62,475 nt of DNA from a virus. The stretch is from positions 1 through 62,475 of the IMG/VR virus record IMGVR_UViG_3300042539_000900; one strand, given 5' to 3'. The notes below the pieces were generated by a model, which saw nothing but the letters and a program-made list of their open reading frames with translations, did no database searches and was not told the origin of the DNA. The position numbers were made by a program, and so were the translations under genes. Positions 1 to 9,702 of this stretch are shown one piece after another (the stretch's first letter is position 1; the number at the start of each line of letters is the position of its first letter).

Positions 1-161
1 ATACTAATGTTGAAGTTAATATTACCAACAACGGAACTCCAGTTAACGTAACTGCAACACCTGTAGTAAGACGTGAAAATGAAAAGATTATTGTTGATGT
101 GATACTTGAAGATATTAGAACTAACGGACCTATTCGTCAACAAATTAGGAGTATAAGATAA
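1..161 (+). CDS. C-terminal end of tail tape measure protein (partial)
   Basis: The window opens inside a rightward frame, in phase with base 3, that ends at TAA 159-161. Only about 52 residues are visible: a polar beta-like stretch, then VDVILEDIRTNGP and a short basic tail. Tape measure proteins of lambda-type tails often end with a similar D-x-x-x-N-G-P motif. The genes that follow are in M-L-K-I-J order, which is where a tape measure gene belongs. Its stop overlaps the next start (TAATG), so the tail genes are translationally coupled. The call rests on position and this motif. Confidence 0.6.
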   Translation, partial: TNVEVNITNNGTPVNVTATPVVRRENEKIIVDVILEDIRTNGPIRQQIRSIR

Positions 162-571
162 TGACCGCCTTCCCTACAGATGCTACATATAGCTACGATT
201 CTACTGTGTATTCTATGGTTAATAGACGCCCAGATAGAAACTATTCATATGTTCAGTCATTTGATAATGCTATTTTTACTTCTCAGGGTGGGTACGAGCG
301 TAGACGACAAATATCTCGTAGACGTAAGCGTACCTTTAACTTTGCATTTAACGGAATTAGAGGAGTCTACAAAGCGGCAATAGAAAATTTTTATAATTCT
401 AGGGGAGGAACCTACGAATCTTTTGAATTTGATTTGTCATATGCAGGACAATCTGGTACAATGATATCAAGATTTAGTGGAGATTTAAACATAATTCAAG
501 TGTTAACAACAGATAATCCACTTACTGATATTTACAATATAACTTTTTCAATACAGGAAGTATTTTCATAA
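161..571 (+). CDS. Minor tail protein, lambda gpM-like (DUF2460-type)
   Basis: 136 residues. The middle holds GGYERRRQISRRRKRTF, then a predicted helix and the phrase RGGTYESFEFD, and the C-terminus is beta-rich (YNITFSIQEV). This is the layout of M-type minor tail proteins, where a basic strand precedes a compact domain that packs at the distal tail. It lies between the tape measure end and an L-like gene, the canonical position of M. Start and stop overlap both neighbours by TAATG. The protein should act in tail tip assembly. The family call comes from motif shape and gene order. Confidence 0.75.
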   Translation: MTAFPTDATYSYDSTVYSMVNRRPDRNYSYVQSFDNAIFTSQGGYERRRQISRRRKRTFNFAFNGIRGVYKAAIENFYNSRGGTYESFEFDLSYAGQSGTMISRFSGDLNIIQVLTTDNPLTDIYNITFSIQEVFS

Positions 572-2304
572 TGTCTACAAGAGCGTATGACTATATAGTA
601 CAGCTATCAGATACTGCCAACTTTTCAGTTGGCAATATTGTTATAGGTCAGTCAAGCAACACTGTAGGCGAAATTATAGCTATAGAGTCATCTAATGTTA
701 AGATTAGGCTTAGCAATGTATACTTAGAATTTATTTCAGGTGAGAGGTTAATTAGTAATTCTGCTATACTATACTCTCAGAATGTGTTTATAGATCATTC
801 TGCTAGTATTAATGGGAGCACAAACGTATTTGCTACACCTGTATCTGTAGATTTACGAGATACTATAACAGTATATGTAGATGGTTTAGTAGCTCCAAGA
901 GATAGTTACAGCAGTAATTCGTCAGCAATACAGTTTCTACCGTTAGAAGTTATAGCTAATACTCAAAGTGGGGTAACAGATTTTGTTACGTTTCCAACCA
1001 CCGCAGTAAGCTCTCTGATTGTACAAGTAGTACGTGGGAATATTGAGTCTGCAAACTTTGTTGCATCTAACATAGTGTCTTATGTTGAAACAGCTAACTC
1101 AGCTATAACAGGTATTTTTAACACACCTTATATTGCAGAAAAAAATTCTTTTGAACAAACCCCACTAGTGAAACTATATTCCATATATTATCCTGGAGAG
1201 TGGTATCCTAAAAATGCTAACGGTAACCCGTCTAATTCAGGAGACAGCTTTCCTTGGCCTCATGGTTTTCCGTTGCGATATGCAGAAGTATTAGGCGAAA
1301 CTTATAGTGATTTTAATTATTCTGTTATTTTTGGCGGTAGCAGTTATAAAGCTACTGCGTTAGAAAGTGGAGACATTAGCACAGACAGTTCTGGTCAGAT
1401 TAGCGAAATATCTTTATCTATTTCTAATTTTGATGGGTATATGGCTAGCTTAGTGGATAATGCTAACGTAGCTGGATTTAATTCTACTAATTCTACTGTT
1501 GCGTATGTTAATGGAGAGCTAGTACAAAATATAGATCCTAGAACAGTACCGCCTAACGTACATTACAATTCTTCGGTTGCTGAATCTAGAGGAGTTAACG
1601 CTGCTCATAGCTATGAAACAACAGTTGCTACAGGTGCTACCTGGATACCTTTTAAGCGCGACTCTAGAGACTTATTAGGTGCTATAGTAGAAATTAAACT
1701 TACGTATGCTAAGTTTTTAGACTACTGGCCCGAGTATTCTATAGTAAAATCTACTAACGTAATAGAAAATAGCATAACAGTGTATTCATCAGGTCCATAT
1801 AGAGTTGGTGATGCTATTACTTCTAACTCTAGCCCCACTCAAACAACTATTATTTCTAGCATTGAAGGCAATAAGCTATTTTGTGATAACACAGATCTTA
1901 ATGATTCTGCTGGAGATAGAATTTATATTCGCAATCCAGAAGCAGATAAGAATGCTTATGTAGAACATGCGTTTATTATAAATAGACTAGACGAACTAGA
2001 TGAACTTAAAGCCAGTTTTAATATTAGCAATTGGTTACAGTACTTTAAGAACTCAGCGCCTAGAAAAAAGTTTTTTATTACTACATGCCCGTTTAGATAC
2101 AAAGGTGAAGAATGTAAGTATCCAGCTAACGGTAGCGGTACTATAGTAGGATCTAATCCTCCATTATCTGCCAATGGGTATTTCACTATTAATAATGCTA
2201 CTACAGCTAATTTATCTGAAGACATATGTGGAAAGACACTAACAGCCTGTTCTCTACGTAAGAACTTAATTAACTTTGGAGGATTTCCAGGTGCTTCAAA
2301 TTAA
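571..2304 (+). CDS. Minor tail protein, lambda gpL-like with Cys cluster
   Basis: 577 residues, much longer than lambda gpL (about 230), so the N-terminal two thirds is extra beta-rich sequence. The last 90 residues carry four cysteines in the pattern C-P-F-R-Y-K-G-E-E-C ... D-I-C-G-K-T-L-T-A-C, followed by NFGGFPGAS. This is the hallmark of gpL-family C-terminal domains, and lambda gpL binds an iron-sulfur cluster there. It should sit in the tail tip next to the J-like hub. The expanded N-terminus may be a sugar- or receptor-facing decoration, which is inference. Confidence 0.82.
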   Translation: MSTRAYDYIVQLSDTANFSVGNIVIGQSSNTVGEIIAIESSNVKIRLSNVYLEFISGERLISNSAILYSQNVFIDHSASINGSTNVFATPVSVDLRDTITVYVDGLVAPRDSYSSNSSAIQFLPLEVIANTQSGVTDFVTFPTTAVSSLIVQVVRGNIESANFVASNIVSYVETANSAITGIFNTPYIAEKNSFEQTPLVKLYSIYYPGEWYPKNANGNPSNSGDSFPWPHGFPLRYAEVLGETYSDFNYSVIFGGSSYKATALESGDISTDSSGQISEISLSISNFDGYMASLVDNANVAGFNSTNSTVAYVNGELVQNIDPRTVPPNVHYNSSVAESRGVNAAHSYETTVATGATWIPFKRDSRDLLGAIVEIKLTYAKFLDYWPEYSIVKSTNVIENSITVYSSGPYRVGDAITSNSSPTQTTIISSIEGNKLFCDNTDLNDSAGDRIYIRNPEADKNAYVEHAFIINRLDELDELKASFNISNWLQYFKNSAPRKKFFITTCPFRYKGEECKYPANGSGTIVGSNPPLSANGYFTINNATTANLSEDICGKTLTACSLRKNLINFGGFPGASN

Positions 2305-2668
2305 CTTTGAAAAACTACAATCTGATATGCAATCTCACTCTGTTAGGGAATATCCTAAAGAAGCTTGTGGCATTATTACTAAGAATTTTGAGTACATTCC
2401 GTGTACTAATATAAGTAGTAGACCTAAAACTAGCTTTGTGATAGATCCGCTATCAATATTAAAGCACGAAGATAACATATGGGGATTTTATCATTCTCAT
2501 CCAGGAAGCGACGACCCTATACCAAGTAAAAAAGATGTTAGCAGTACTGTGTTTGCAGAATATAAATTTTTAGTGGGCTTTGCTAATAACACTTATATAT
2601 ACTGGCTAAACGATAGTTCTGACCTATCTTTTGAGAGATTTAATGAAAGTCACTGTAAACTTCAGTAA
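2291..2668 (+). CDS. Tail tip JAB/MPN-domain metalloprotease, lambda gpK N-terminal-like
   Basis: 125 residues from a GTG start at 2291, chosen because GGAGG lies 8 bases upstream; a TTG at 2276 would put that Shine-Dalgarno inside the gene. The JAB zinc signature is clear: a glutamate in YPKEACGII, then HSHPGSDDPIPSKKD (H-x-H-P...S..D). In lambda gpK a JAB domain is fused to an NlpC/P60 peptidoglycan hydrolase. Here only the JAB half exists and no NlpC/P60 partner is visible nearby. It overlaps the end of the L-like gene. Likely a protease or assembly factor for the tail tip. Confidence 0.85.
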   Translation: MLQINFEKLQSDMQSHSVREYPKEACGIITKNFEYIPCTNISSRPKTSFVIDPLSILKHEDNIWGFYHSHPGSDDPIPSKKDVSSTVFAEYKFLVGFANNTYIYWLNDSSDLSFERFNESHCKLQ

Positions 2669-3263
2669 AACACTGCAGAAATATACTAACTGCAATGAAA
2701 TAACTATAGATGTTTTTTCATATAGAGATATATTATCTGCTTGTGTAAATTTACTACCACTATTCAAACAGCATTTATTTTCTTCTAATTTACATTCTCA
2801 ATTAACTCTAGTTGATTCTGATAGATATATTAGAGATTTTGAGTTAGACTTTAAACCTAGATCAGAAAACATATACCTAATACCTACTATTTCTGGTGGA
2901 GTTGCCACAGGATTTGATAGTTTAGGAAATTTGAATGTATTTTATGGATCTTCTAGTCCTGTTAGTAATCAAGCTATTGCTTTAAGAGGTATAGATAAGC
3001 GTATAAGAGACTCTGTTTTATTTGGTAAAGCTTCTACAGCGTTTGATGTAGCTCAGCGTAAGGTTAACAGAGAAAATGGTGTATTAGAAAATTCAGAAGA
3101 TCCTTCTAAAGGTTTTGGTTCTTTGGCTACTATGGACGCCGCTGGTAAGGCTATACCCCTACATTTTGGAATGGTTAGAACTTCAGGAGTGCTAATAAGT
3201 CAGTATATTAAACATATACAAAGAGGCGGTATAGATACTGTTAGAGTGGCTGATTATATATGA
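2643..3263 (+). CDS. Tail assembly protein, lambda gpI-like
   Basis: 206 residues from ATG 2643. A TTG four codons earlier is possible, but ATG follows an AGAG stretch at good distance. The N-terminus has alternating strands like the beta-grasp fold of gpI and reaches IYLIPTISGG, which corresponds to the family's hydrophobic P-x-I-x-G-G turn. The C-terminal half contains GKAIPLHFGMVRTSGVLISQ, matching the usual P-L-x-x-G...G...I-S segment. It overlaps the JAB gene and shares ATGA with the J-like gene. Predicted to act in tail tip assembly and probably absent from the mature virion, as in lambda. Confidence 0.78.
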   Translation: MKVTVNFSKTLQKYTNCNEITIDVFSYRDILSACVNLLPLFKQHLFSSNLHSQLTLVDSDRYIRDFELDFKPRSENIYLIPTISGGVATGFDSLGNLNVFYGSSSPVSNQAIALRGIDKRIRDSVLFGKASTAFDVAQRKVNRENGVLENSEDPSKGFGSLATMDAAGKAIPLHFGMVRTSGVLISQYIKHIQRGGIDTVRVADYI

Positions 3264-5821
3264 ATAAAAAGTATTTCTACTTAAACAATAAGCTAATTCC
3301 TTTTATTGCTGGCGGTATAGAATCAGTAGGTTCTACACTTACAGTAGATTTTCAAGGTAGTTTTAGCTATAACCCTAGTACCTCTAAAAGTACAGATATT
3401 CTTTATATGCAATTAGCTCTTGGTGAAGGCCCTATTTATAGAATAAATCCTAATGGGCCACAAGATATAGAGATTGATGGAAAATATATAGATGATTTAG
3501 TAGATTTCAGCACCAATAATACTAGACCAGAAATATTTGCTGCAAGATACGCTACTGGTACTGCTACACAAACAGCTATGCCGTCATTTTCTCAGGACAT
3601 TGTAACTCCTGTTAGATTTGTTAGCCCAGTCATATTAAAAAGTGGAATTTCTACTTTTACTAATACTCCAGCTCCCCCATCTACTAACATTTTATTCTAT
3701 CCCTCTAATTCTTCAGAAGGCTTAACTCCTATAGATTCTATAAAAATAAAATTCAATGTATTAGGGTTAAGAACCGAATTTAATGGCGGTAATGAACCCG
3801 CACAGCTATCTGTTGTAGGTTTAGTTCATGACTTTGTAGAGACATCAAACTTAAATAACTATATAGCTGGCGGTGGTTTATTAATTAACAGTATAGTTAA
3901 CGATAGCATGGCTGCTGAATTAGAACTTAAAATCCCAGAAGATAAAAGATCTAGTGAAGGCTATAATATATCCATATTAAAACTATCTGAGGATATTGCA
4001 GAAACAGGTTATGTTTCTGAAGTAGAAGTAATAGGTTTTGATGAAATTAGAAAACAAACTCACTCGTATCCAAAAACTGCGCTAGCCGGATATGCAGTTA
4101 AGTCTTCAGACTTTAGAACAGAATCTTTGCCTACATATACTAGTTTAGTTAAAGGTATGATTGTAGATGTACCATCTAATTATAATCAACCTATTTTAGC
4201 AAGCGGAGAAGTAGACTGGAGACAAATTGAAGTTCCTAATACGGGTGCCTTGAGTGCTGCAGTGTCGGGGTATAGACTACAAAAAACAGGATCTCAAATA
4301 TTAAATTCTCCAGATATTAATATTTATGATGGTATATGGGACGGGACTTACAAAAAAGACTGGACTGAAAATAGAGTATGGATAATAAGACACCTACTAG
4401 TTAACATACTAGGAGTTCCAGAGTCTTCTATAGATAAGTATAACTTTTATAATGCGGCACAGTATGTAGATGCGGTTGATGCTAAAACAGGTAATTTTAA
4501 CGGGGTAAATGGTTTTTCTGATGGCTCTTTTAGGTATAAACCTAATGGCTACCAAACTGAAATAGAGAATGTACTTTTAGGACTACCAGAAGGCACTCCA
4601 ATAAAAGAGAGACGTTTTGTATGTGGTTTATCTATTACTGACGAAACACCTATTATAGAGATTATAACTTCCTTAGCATCTAGTATGCGTGCAGTTTTTA
4701 GTAATGTAGGAAACAAGATTAGACTTATTGTAGATAAAGCAGAATCTATTCCTGTAGCTATATTCAATGAAACTAATATAGAAGCAGGATCTTTAAAAAT
4801 ATCTGGAGTAAGATCTGAAGAAGTACCTACAGGAGTAGAAGTTTCATATATAGACTTTTTAAACCATTTTGAAAAAACAACAGTAGTTATAGATAGCTCT
4901 GAGGTATTAGACTTTGAAGAGCCTAATAGAATATCAATTGATTTAGCAGGGTGTACTAGAAAGAGTGAGGCTTTAAGATTTGGTCAATATGCTCTAGATT
5001 CAGCTAGAAAACTTAAAAGAAAAATGCAATTTAATGCTTTTGCAGATGCATCAGATCTAGAAGTAGGAGATATTATTGCAGTGTCTCATACTATATCTGG
5101 AGTTTCTTATGGTTATGGAGGATTGGTACTAGCTAACTCTACTGTATCGTCCTCTAATGCATATCTAGAGCATATTACTAGTCCCTCTATTTCCGAAAGT
5201 TTATTTACTGCAAATACTAATCCTTTAGTACTAAAAATATTTAAACAAGCTAGTAATAAATTAGACTACTATATCATAAATAACAGCTCTTATAACCTAG
5301 TAGAAACAGGTAATACATCCTCTGGAATAGATTTAATAGATGTTAATATACTTAGTAAACTAAATATGTTAAATAAAACTTTTGAAGCTAACACAGCTTT
5401 TTCTACTATAACAGCTCCTACAAGAGGAGATTTGTGGGCTTTAGGAGAAATAGATCCTTCTAATATTTATAAAGATAGTAGTTATAAACTATTTAGAGTG
5501 GAGTCTATTACAATAAATAATGATGGCAAAACTTCTTTAGTAGTTACAGAATATAACTCTTCTATTATAGCTGATTCTGATTTAGCTGCAAAAAATGTAA
5601 TAGCACAAAGAAAGAGTAATCTAAATTATGTTACTCCACCACCACCACTACTATCATTAAGATCTATACCTTCTAAAACTACAGAAGGTGTTATTAATTA
5701 CAACTTACTTCTTAACGCTGTATCAGATACTACTAATTATAACGTACCAACAACAACAGTTGTAAATTATGGTACTATAGCTGTGGTTATAGAAATCGGC
5801 TCTTTTGAAGTTATAGGATAA
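3260..5821 (+). CDS. Tail tip/central hub protein, lambda gpJ-like N-terminal region
   Basis: 853 residues. Near residue 50 it has LQLALGEGPIYRI-type sequence (family: S-E-G-P-I), around residue 370 the segment ENRVWIIRHLLVNILGVPES, and near residue 470 RRFVCGLSITDETPIIEIIT followed by an inner-tube-like beta domain (GNKIRLIVDKAESIPVAIF). These are landmarks of gpJ-family hubs that close the tail tube and carry host recognition domains. In lambda J is one protein of about 1130 residues. Here the hub and the distal part appear split between this gene and the next. Translation couples to the gpI-like gene by ATGA. Confidence 0.85.
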   Translation: MNKKYFYLNNKLIPFIAGGIESVGSTLTVDFQGSFSYNPSTSKSTDILYMQLALGEGPIYRINPNGPQDIEIDGKYIDDLVDFSTNNTRPEIFAARYATGTATQTAMPSFSQDIVTPVRFVSPVILKSGISTFTNTPAPPSTNILFYPSNSSEGLTPIDSIKIKFNVLGLRTEFNGGNEPAQLSVVGLVHDFVETSNLNNYIAGGGLLINSIVNDSMAAELELKIPEDKRSSEGYNISILKLSEDIAETGYVSEVEVIGFDEIRKQTHSYPKTALAGYAVKSSDFRTESLPTYTSLVKGMIVDVPSNYNQPILASGEVDWRQIEVPNTGALSAAVSGYRLQKTGSQILNSPDINIYDGIWDGTYKKDWTENRVWIIRHLLVNILGVPESSIDKYNFYNAAQYVDAVDAKTGNFNGVNGFSDGSFRYKPNGYQTEIENVLLGLPEGTPIKERRFVCGLSITDETPIIEIITSLASSMRAVFSNVGNKIRLIVDKAESIPVAIFNETNIEAGSLKISGVRSEEVPTGVEVSYIDFLNHFEKTTVVIDSSEVLDFEEPNRISIDLAGCTRKSEALRFGQYALDSARKLKRKMQFNAFADASDLEVGDIIAVSHTISGVSYGYGGLVLANSTVSSSNAYLEHITSPSISESLFTANTNPLVLKIFKQASNKLDYYIINNSSYNLVETGNTSSGIDLIDVNILSKLNMLNKTFEANTAFSTITAPTRGDLWALGEIDPSNIYKDSSYKLFRVESITINNDGKTSLVVTEYNSSIIADSDLAAKNVIAQRKSNLNYVTPPPPLLSLRSIPSKTTEGVINYNLLLNAVSDTTNYNVPTTTVVNYGTIAVVIEIGSFEVIG

Positions 5822-5826
5822 TAAAT

Positions 5827-8800
5827 ATGGCTATATATAGAATCAATACAAGTAATACAAATTTTTTAACAGTTGGAGAAGAACTTGTATATGCAGGTAA
5901 AAATGGTTTTACCACCACACTAGGTTCTATACCAGTGTTTTGCAACTCTTACGTAGCCAATGCGTCTAGTATAGTATTTAATACTTATAACTTACACCTA
6001 CTTCAAGATGATAATTATGCTACGCACGTATTGGATGTACCAGCTTTAGAAGGCATTGCTACTACCTATGTAAAAACTCCTATATTACAGTATACTGCAA
6101 GTACAATTCAGGAAGGATCTGTAGGACATACAGAACAAGATTCTACTATAAGCTTAGATATTCAAACTTATGATATAACTGCTAATACTATTACAGTTTC
6201 TAATAAGCCTTATGGTGAGGCATCACTTATAAGTTCAATATTACCTACACCACCTTTTTATATTACAGCATACCAAACACTTACCTCTAATAACTTTTCT
6301 AATAGAACGGCGTATATATCTGGATCTACTAGATCTATAAAAAGAACTAATAACGTTGAAGGGGTAACTGGAACTTATACCTCTAATTTAGGAATACTAC
6401 CAAGAAGTAGAAATACTATTAAAGTTTATTTAGACGATACACAAACAGATAGCTTTGATCTTATAAATGATAATGTGAACGTATCTTTGAATGGTACTAC
6501 GAGTGAAGTAAAGACTGTAGTAGATCTTTATACAGTGCCGGCAATAGAAGCAAAAGATTTAGTATCATTAACTGTTTTTAATAATCTATACTCAGTTACT
6601 AATACTAGTTACGTTACTAACGACTCTATGTATAGCGCTGATCTTACTAATAGTAATTTTTATAAGATTAAATTTAATAAAGAGTTTTCAGCTAACGTAG
6701 GCGGTGTTTATTTACTAAATGTCAGCCCAGATCTAACTGGTACTGTAGGTAATTTAACTTCAACTTCTTTTACTGTTGATACGTCTTCTTCCTATCCATA
6801 CTCTTATAACTTATCAAATAGTAATATTTATTATCTATATCAAAAAAGTAAAGTTAGATATACTACTGCTAGACTTGATGAGTTTGGTAGGCTACAAGGT
6901 ACACAGCCAGCTACTTATATAGTGGAAGCAACCAATATAAACAGATACAATAGATCTAGTAATTCTATAAGAAAAGTTATAGAGGTAGAGCCTTTAAGCG
7001 TATCAAAAGTGCCTAGTGTAACTATAACCGAATCTATAATAATAGATACTGCTGGTGGTGCAGCTATTAATATAACAGCTACGTTCCCAACAATAGTTGG
7101 TAGAGATGTAACCTCATATGAAATTAAGTATAGAGTAACGTCAGCAGAAGGGGAAGTACTTCCTGGAGGTATTGCATCAATACCTCATGATGAATCTTTA
7201 GAGAATATATCTTATACAATTAATGGATTACCAAGAGGTAGAACTGCTGGGGGTAATACCTTAGAAATAACTATAACCCCAATGATAGGATTATTTAGAG
7301 GGTTTAATACTAGAATAACACATTTTATTATTGGTAAACAGGGGACTCCATCAGGAATTCAAAATTTAAACGTGGCACAACAAGGAGTTTTCCTATTATT
7401 TTCTTGGCAGTTCCAACTAACAACGGAAGGCTATATTCTAGACCTAGATACAAAAGAAGTTGAAATTAGGCAATATCCTGGATTAGTAGACATAACTTCT
7501 CCAGAATCTATTGCTGCAGCATGGGGTTTTTCTATTGTAGTGGCAAGAGTGGCATTTCCTAATACTTCCTATACATTACCTATAAGTAGTTTTGGACCAT
7601 ACACCTATCTTTTAAGAGTTAGAGATACTAGCGATATAGAAAGTGCGGATATTGCGGCTTCGGCTATTAGTACTGTTAGACCATCTACTATTAGAGTTAT
7701 TAAATCTTATAATGAAAGTGATCCAACTACCTCATACATAACACAAGATAATACTCCATTCCCTACTTCTAATGATTACCCAGAATTATCATTTACTAGT
7801 TTTAGTGAGAGTATAAATGGTGGTTTGGTATTAAGTGATAGTTCTAATACTGATAATGCTAATGGTAGTGCTACTGGATTTTCACTTTATGGTAATACTA
7901 ACTATCTAACTACCTCTACTAATCCTTTTGCCGAGTATATAACTCCTATTAGAAACATGGGAGAAGTTGTAAGAGGTACAATTAGAATGTCTCCTATTAT
8001 AGCAGCATCAACTCCTGGCATCACTTACGGAACATTTTTTACTACTGTAGTATCTGGAATTACTGATTTTCATGGTTCTGCAGGATTGTCTCCAAGCGCT
8101 AATGTGCTAGTTGATAATGCTTTTGGAGGTATAGGTTCTATATTAGGATTTAATAATGTTCAAGCCGCTCCAGTAACGTATAGTAGTGTACAAAAAACTC
8201 TTGTAAGTGGCGGTAATTTGGGAAACATTTATGCTATAAGAAATGTTGGTCAATTTACTGGTGATGCGTCTAACGCTAATAGTTTTGCGCTAATAGCCGG
8301 AGTTATTAATGCTAATGCTATAGCATTGGGAGAAGTATATTTTGCAAACGGCAGACCTTCAGGGTCTAATAGCTTTGGTAACGTTACAATATCTGGTAAC
8401 TCTTATGCCCTAATTAACTTACTACAATATGGAGATCCAGAATCTACTATCACATTTTTAGGTGAAGAGAGAAGCATATTACAAAACGTATTCGTTAGAT
8501 ATTCAACTTCTAATGTGTATTATGCAGCCAACGCTAACGGCGTTGTAGGCTATCCAGGTCACGGTAACGTAAATGGTAATACTTTTACTGGTGCCGCTAA
8601 TAATGTTGAATTTGGCTGGAAAAATTATGTACCTGGTGCTACTGATTTTCAATACTTCCAAGTAAAGATTCAGTTAATCAATCCAGATCCAGAACAAGCT
8701 GAACTTATACTTCAAGATTTAAAATATGAAGTAGACACAGAGCAAAAGACTATTAGACAAAAATTACAAATTACTTCAGTTGCCGGTGTAGTATTTGATT

Positions 8801-8982
8801 ACTCTTACGCCAATTTCTACGAGATACCAGAAGTATCTGCTATAGTAGTTGATTCTGCTACGTCACAATTTGCGCAGATTTATGATGTAACTAAGACAAG
8901 CTGCACTATTAAAGCTTTAAGCTCACAAACTGGAAACTTTAGTGATAACGCTACAATCAGTCTTATGGCTGTAGGAGGATAA
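5827..8982 (+). CDS. Large tail tip/fibre protein, distal J-like, host recognition candidate
   Basis: 1051 residues, rich in Ser, Thr and Asn with alternating strands, which fits a fibrous beta protein. A fibronectin III-like segment lies around residue 510 (TPSGIQNLNVAQQGVFLLFSW). The last 100 residues (FYEIPEVSAIVVDSATSQ to the C-terminal VGG) resemble the C-terminal beta domain of many siphophage J proteins. It follows the hub gene by 5 bases, with AGGA before ATG. Most likely the receptor-facing part of the tail tip. No trimeric coiled coil or chaperone-cleavage motif is obvious. Specificity cannot be read from sequence alone. Confidence 0.72.
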   Translation: MAIYRINTSNTNFLTVGEELVYAGKNGFTTTLGSIPVFCNSYVANASSIVFNTYNLHLLQDDNYATHVLDVPALEGIATTYVKTPILQYTASTIQEGSVGHTEQDSTISLDIQTYDITANTITVSNKPYGEASLISSILPTPPFYITAYQTLTSNNFSNRTAYISGSTRSIKRTNNVEGVTGTYTSNLGILPRSRNTIKVYLDDTQTDSFDLINDNVNVSLNGTTSEVKTVVDLYTVPAIEAKDLVSLTVFNNLYSVTNTSYVTNDSMYSADLTNSNFYKIKFNKEFSANVGGVYLLNVSPDLTGTVGNLTSTSFTVDTSSSYPYSYNLSNSNIYYLYQKSKVRYTTARLDEFGRLQGTQPATYIVEATNINRYNRSSNSIRKVIEVEPLSVSKVPSVTITESIIIDTAGGAAINITATFPTIVGRDVTSYEIKYRVTSAEGEVLPGGIASIPHDESLENISYTINGLPRGRTAGGNTLEITITPMIGLFRGFNTRITHFIIGKQGTPSGIQNLNVAQQGVFLLFSWQFQLTTEGYILDLDTKEVEIRQYPGLVDITSPESIAAAWGFSIVVARVAFPNTSYTLPISSFGPYTYLLRVRDTSDIESADIAASAISTVRPSTIRVIKSYNESDPTTSYITQDNTPFPTSNDYPELSFTSFSESINGGLVLSDSSNTDNANGSATGFSLYGNTNYLTTSTNPFAEYITPIRNMGEVVRGTIRMSPIIAASTPGITYGTFFTTVVSGITDFHGSAGLSPSANVLVDNAFGGIGSILGFNNVQAAPVTYSSVQKTLVSGGNLGNIYAIRNVGQFTGDASNANSFALIAGVINANAIALGEVYFANGRPSGSNSFGNVTISGNSYALINLLQYGDPESTITFLGEERSILQNVFVRYSTSNVYYAANANGVVGYPGHGNVNGNTFTGAANNVEFGWKNYVPGATDFQYFQVKIQLINPDPEQAELILQDLKYEVDTEQKTIRQKLQITSVAGVVFDYSYANFYEIPEVSAIVVDSATSQFAQIYDVTKTSCTIKALSSQTGNFSDNATISLMAVGG

Positions 8983-9342
8983 ATGAATAAGATTATATTA
9001 TATGCTATAATTGTATCTGCTGCTATAGGCTATTTTATATATACTCAAACTCGTATGCAATCACTAGTAAAAACTAATGCTAATTTATCTACAAGCTTAG
9101 AAGCTAGTGAAAGCAATATGAACAATTATAAAGAAGCTATAGACAGACAACAAAAACTACTAGGAGAAGTAAGCACGGCTAAAGCTGCGGCTGAACAGCA
9201 AGCCAAAGATGCACTAAAAGCTATGGAAGAAAATAATTTAGGATACTTAAGCGAGCAAAAACCTGAATTAATAGAAAAAGCAATAAATAGAGGTACTAAG
9301 AATGTATTTAAAGAAATTGAAACTATTACTGGCGGTCAGTAG
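8983..9342 (+). CDS. Inner membrane spanin subunit (i-spanin, Rz-like)
   Basis: 119 residues. One N-terminal membrane anchor (IILYAIIVSAAIGYFIY, residues 4-20, Nin-Cout expected) is followed by a long charged helix suited to a periplasmic coiled coil. The overlapping next gene is a short lipoprotein in a different frame, the classic Rz/Rz1 arrangement. Together they bridge the inner and outer membranes and fuse them in the last step of lysis. GGAGG lies 4 bases before ATG. It ends in TAG, one of few amber stops here. No endolysin is visible in the window. Confidence 0.88.
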   Translation: MNKIILYAIIVSAAIGYFIYTQTRMQSLVKTNANLSTSLEASESNMNNYKEAIDRQQKLLGEVSTAKAAAEQQAKDALKAMEENNLGYLSEQKPELIEKAINRGTKNVFKEIETITGGQ

Positions 9343-9637
9343 CGCTACATTGTTAGCTGGATGTGTTGGTGGATCAGAGCCTCCTAAGGTCTTACCCGTA
9401 CCAGACGCGCCACCAATAATAGCACCAGAAAAACCCAGAGCAGTAACTACTAAGCCTGTAAGCTTTTTAGTTATAACACAAAATAACTTAGATAAGCTAA
9501 AAAGTGAGCCAGTATGGTACGCTATTACACCAGGTAGTTATGAGAACTTAGCATTTAATACGCAAGAAATGTTAAGATTTATTAAACAGCAAAAAACTAT
9601 CATACAATATTACGAAGGTGCTACTGCACCAAAATAA
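9302..9637 (+). CDS. Outer membrane spanin lipoprotein (o-spanin, Rz1-like)
   Basis: 111 residues. A signal sequence of about 20 residues ends in the lipobox L-L-A-G-C (Cys21 would be lipidated). The mature part starts with a proline-rich stretch (PPKVLPVPDAPPIIAPEKP), typical of Rz1 proteins. The gene starts inside the i-spanin gene, overlaps it by 41 bases in another frame and runs past it, so it is the overlapped rather than fully embedded type. AGAGG precedes ATG by 8 bases. Sorting to the outer membrane implies a Gram-negative host. Confidence 0.9.
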   Translation: MYLKKLKLLLAVSSATLLAGCVGGSEPPKVLPVPDAPPIIAPEKPRAVTTKPVSFLVITQNNLDKLKSEPVWYAITPGSYENLAFNTQEMLRFIKQQKTIIQYYEGATAPK

Positions 9638-9652
9638 TTGTAAAAAATAAAA

Positions 9653-9680
9653 TTGACTTACCTATTTGGTATGCTATAAT
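9653..9680 (+). promoter_or_regulatory. Strong sigma70-like promoter with extended -10
   Basis: TTGACT (9653-9658), 16-base spacer, TATAAT (9675-9680) preceded by TGC, an extended -10. It sits just after the spanin genes and 23 bases before a well-placed AAGGAGT, so it should drive the two small genes at 9703 and 9915 separately from the tail operon. A near-identical promoter occurs at 39708-39735. Confidence 0.85.
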
Positions 9681-9702
9681 GTATATATAAGGAGTAAATC
9701 CA

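Noticed and set aside
1956-2225. Minus-strand ORF opposite the gpL-like gene
   Set aside because: No ribosome site and no match; the plus-strand gene has family motifs across this stretch.
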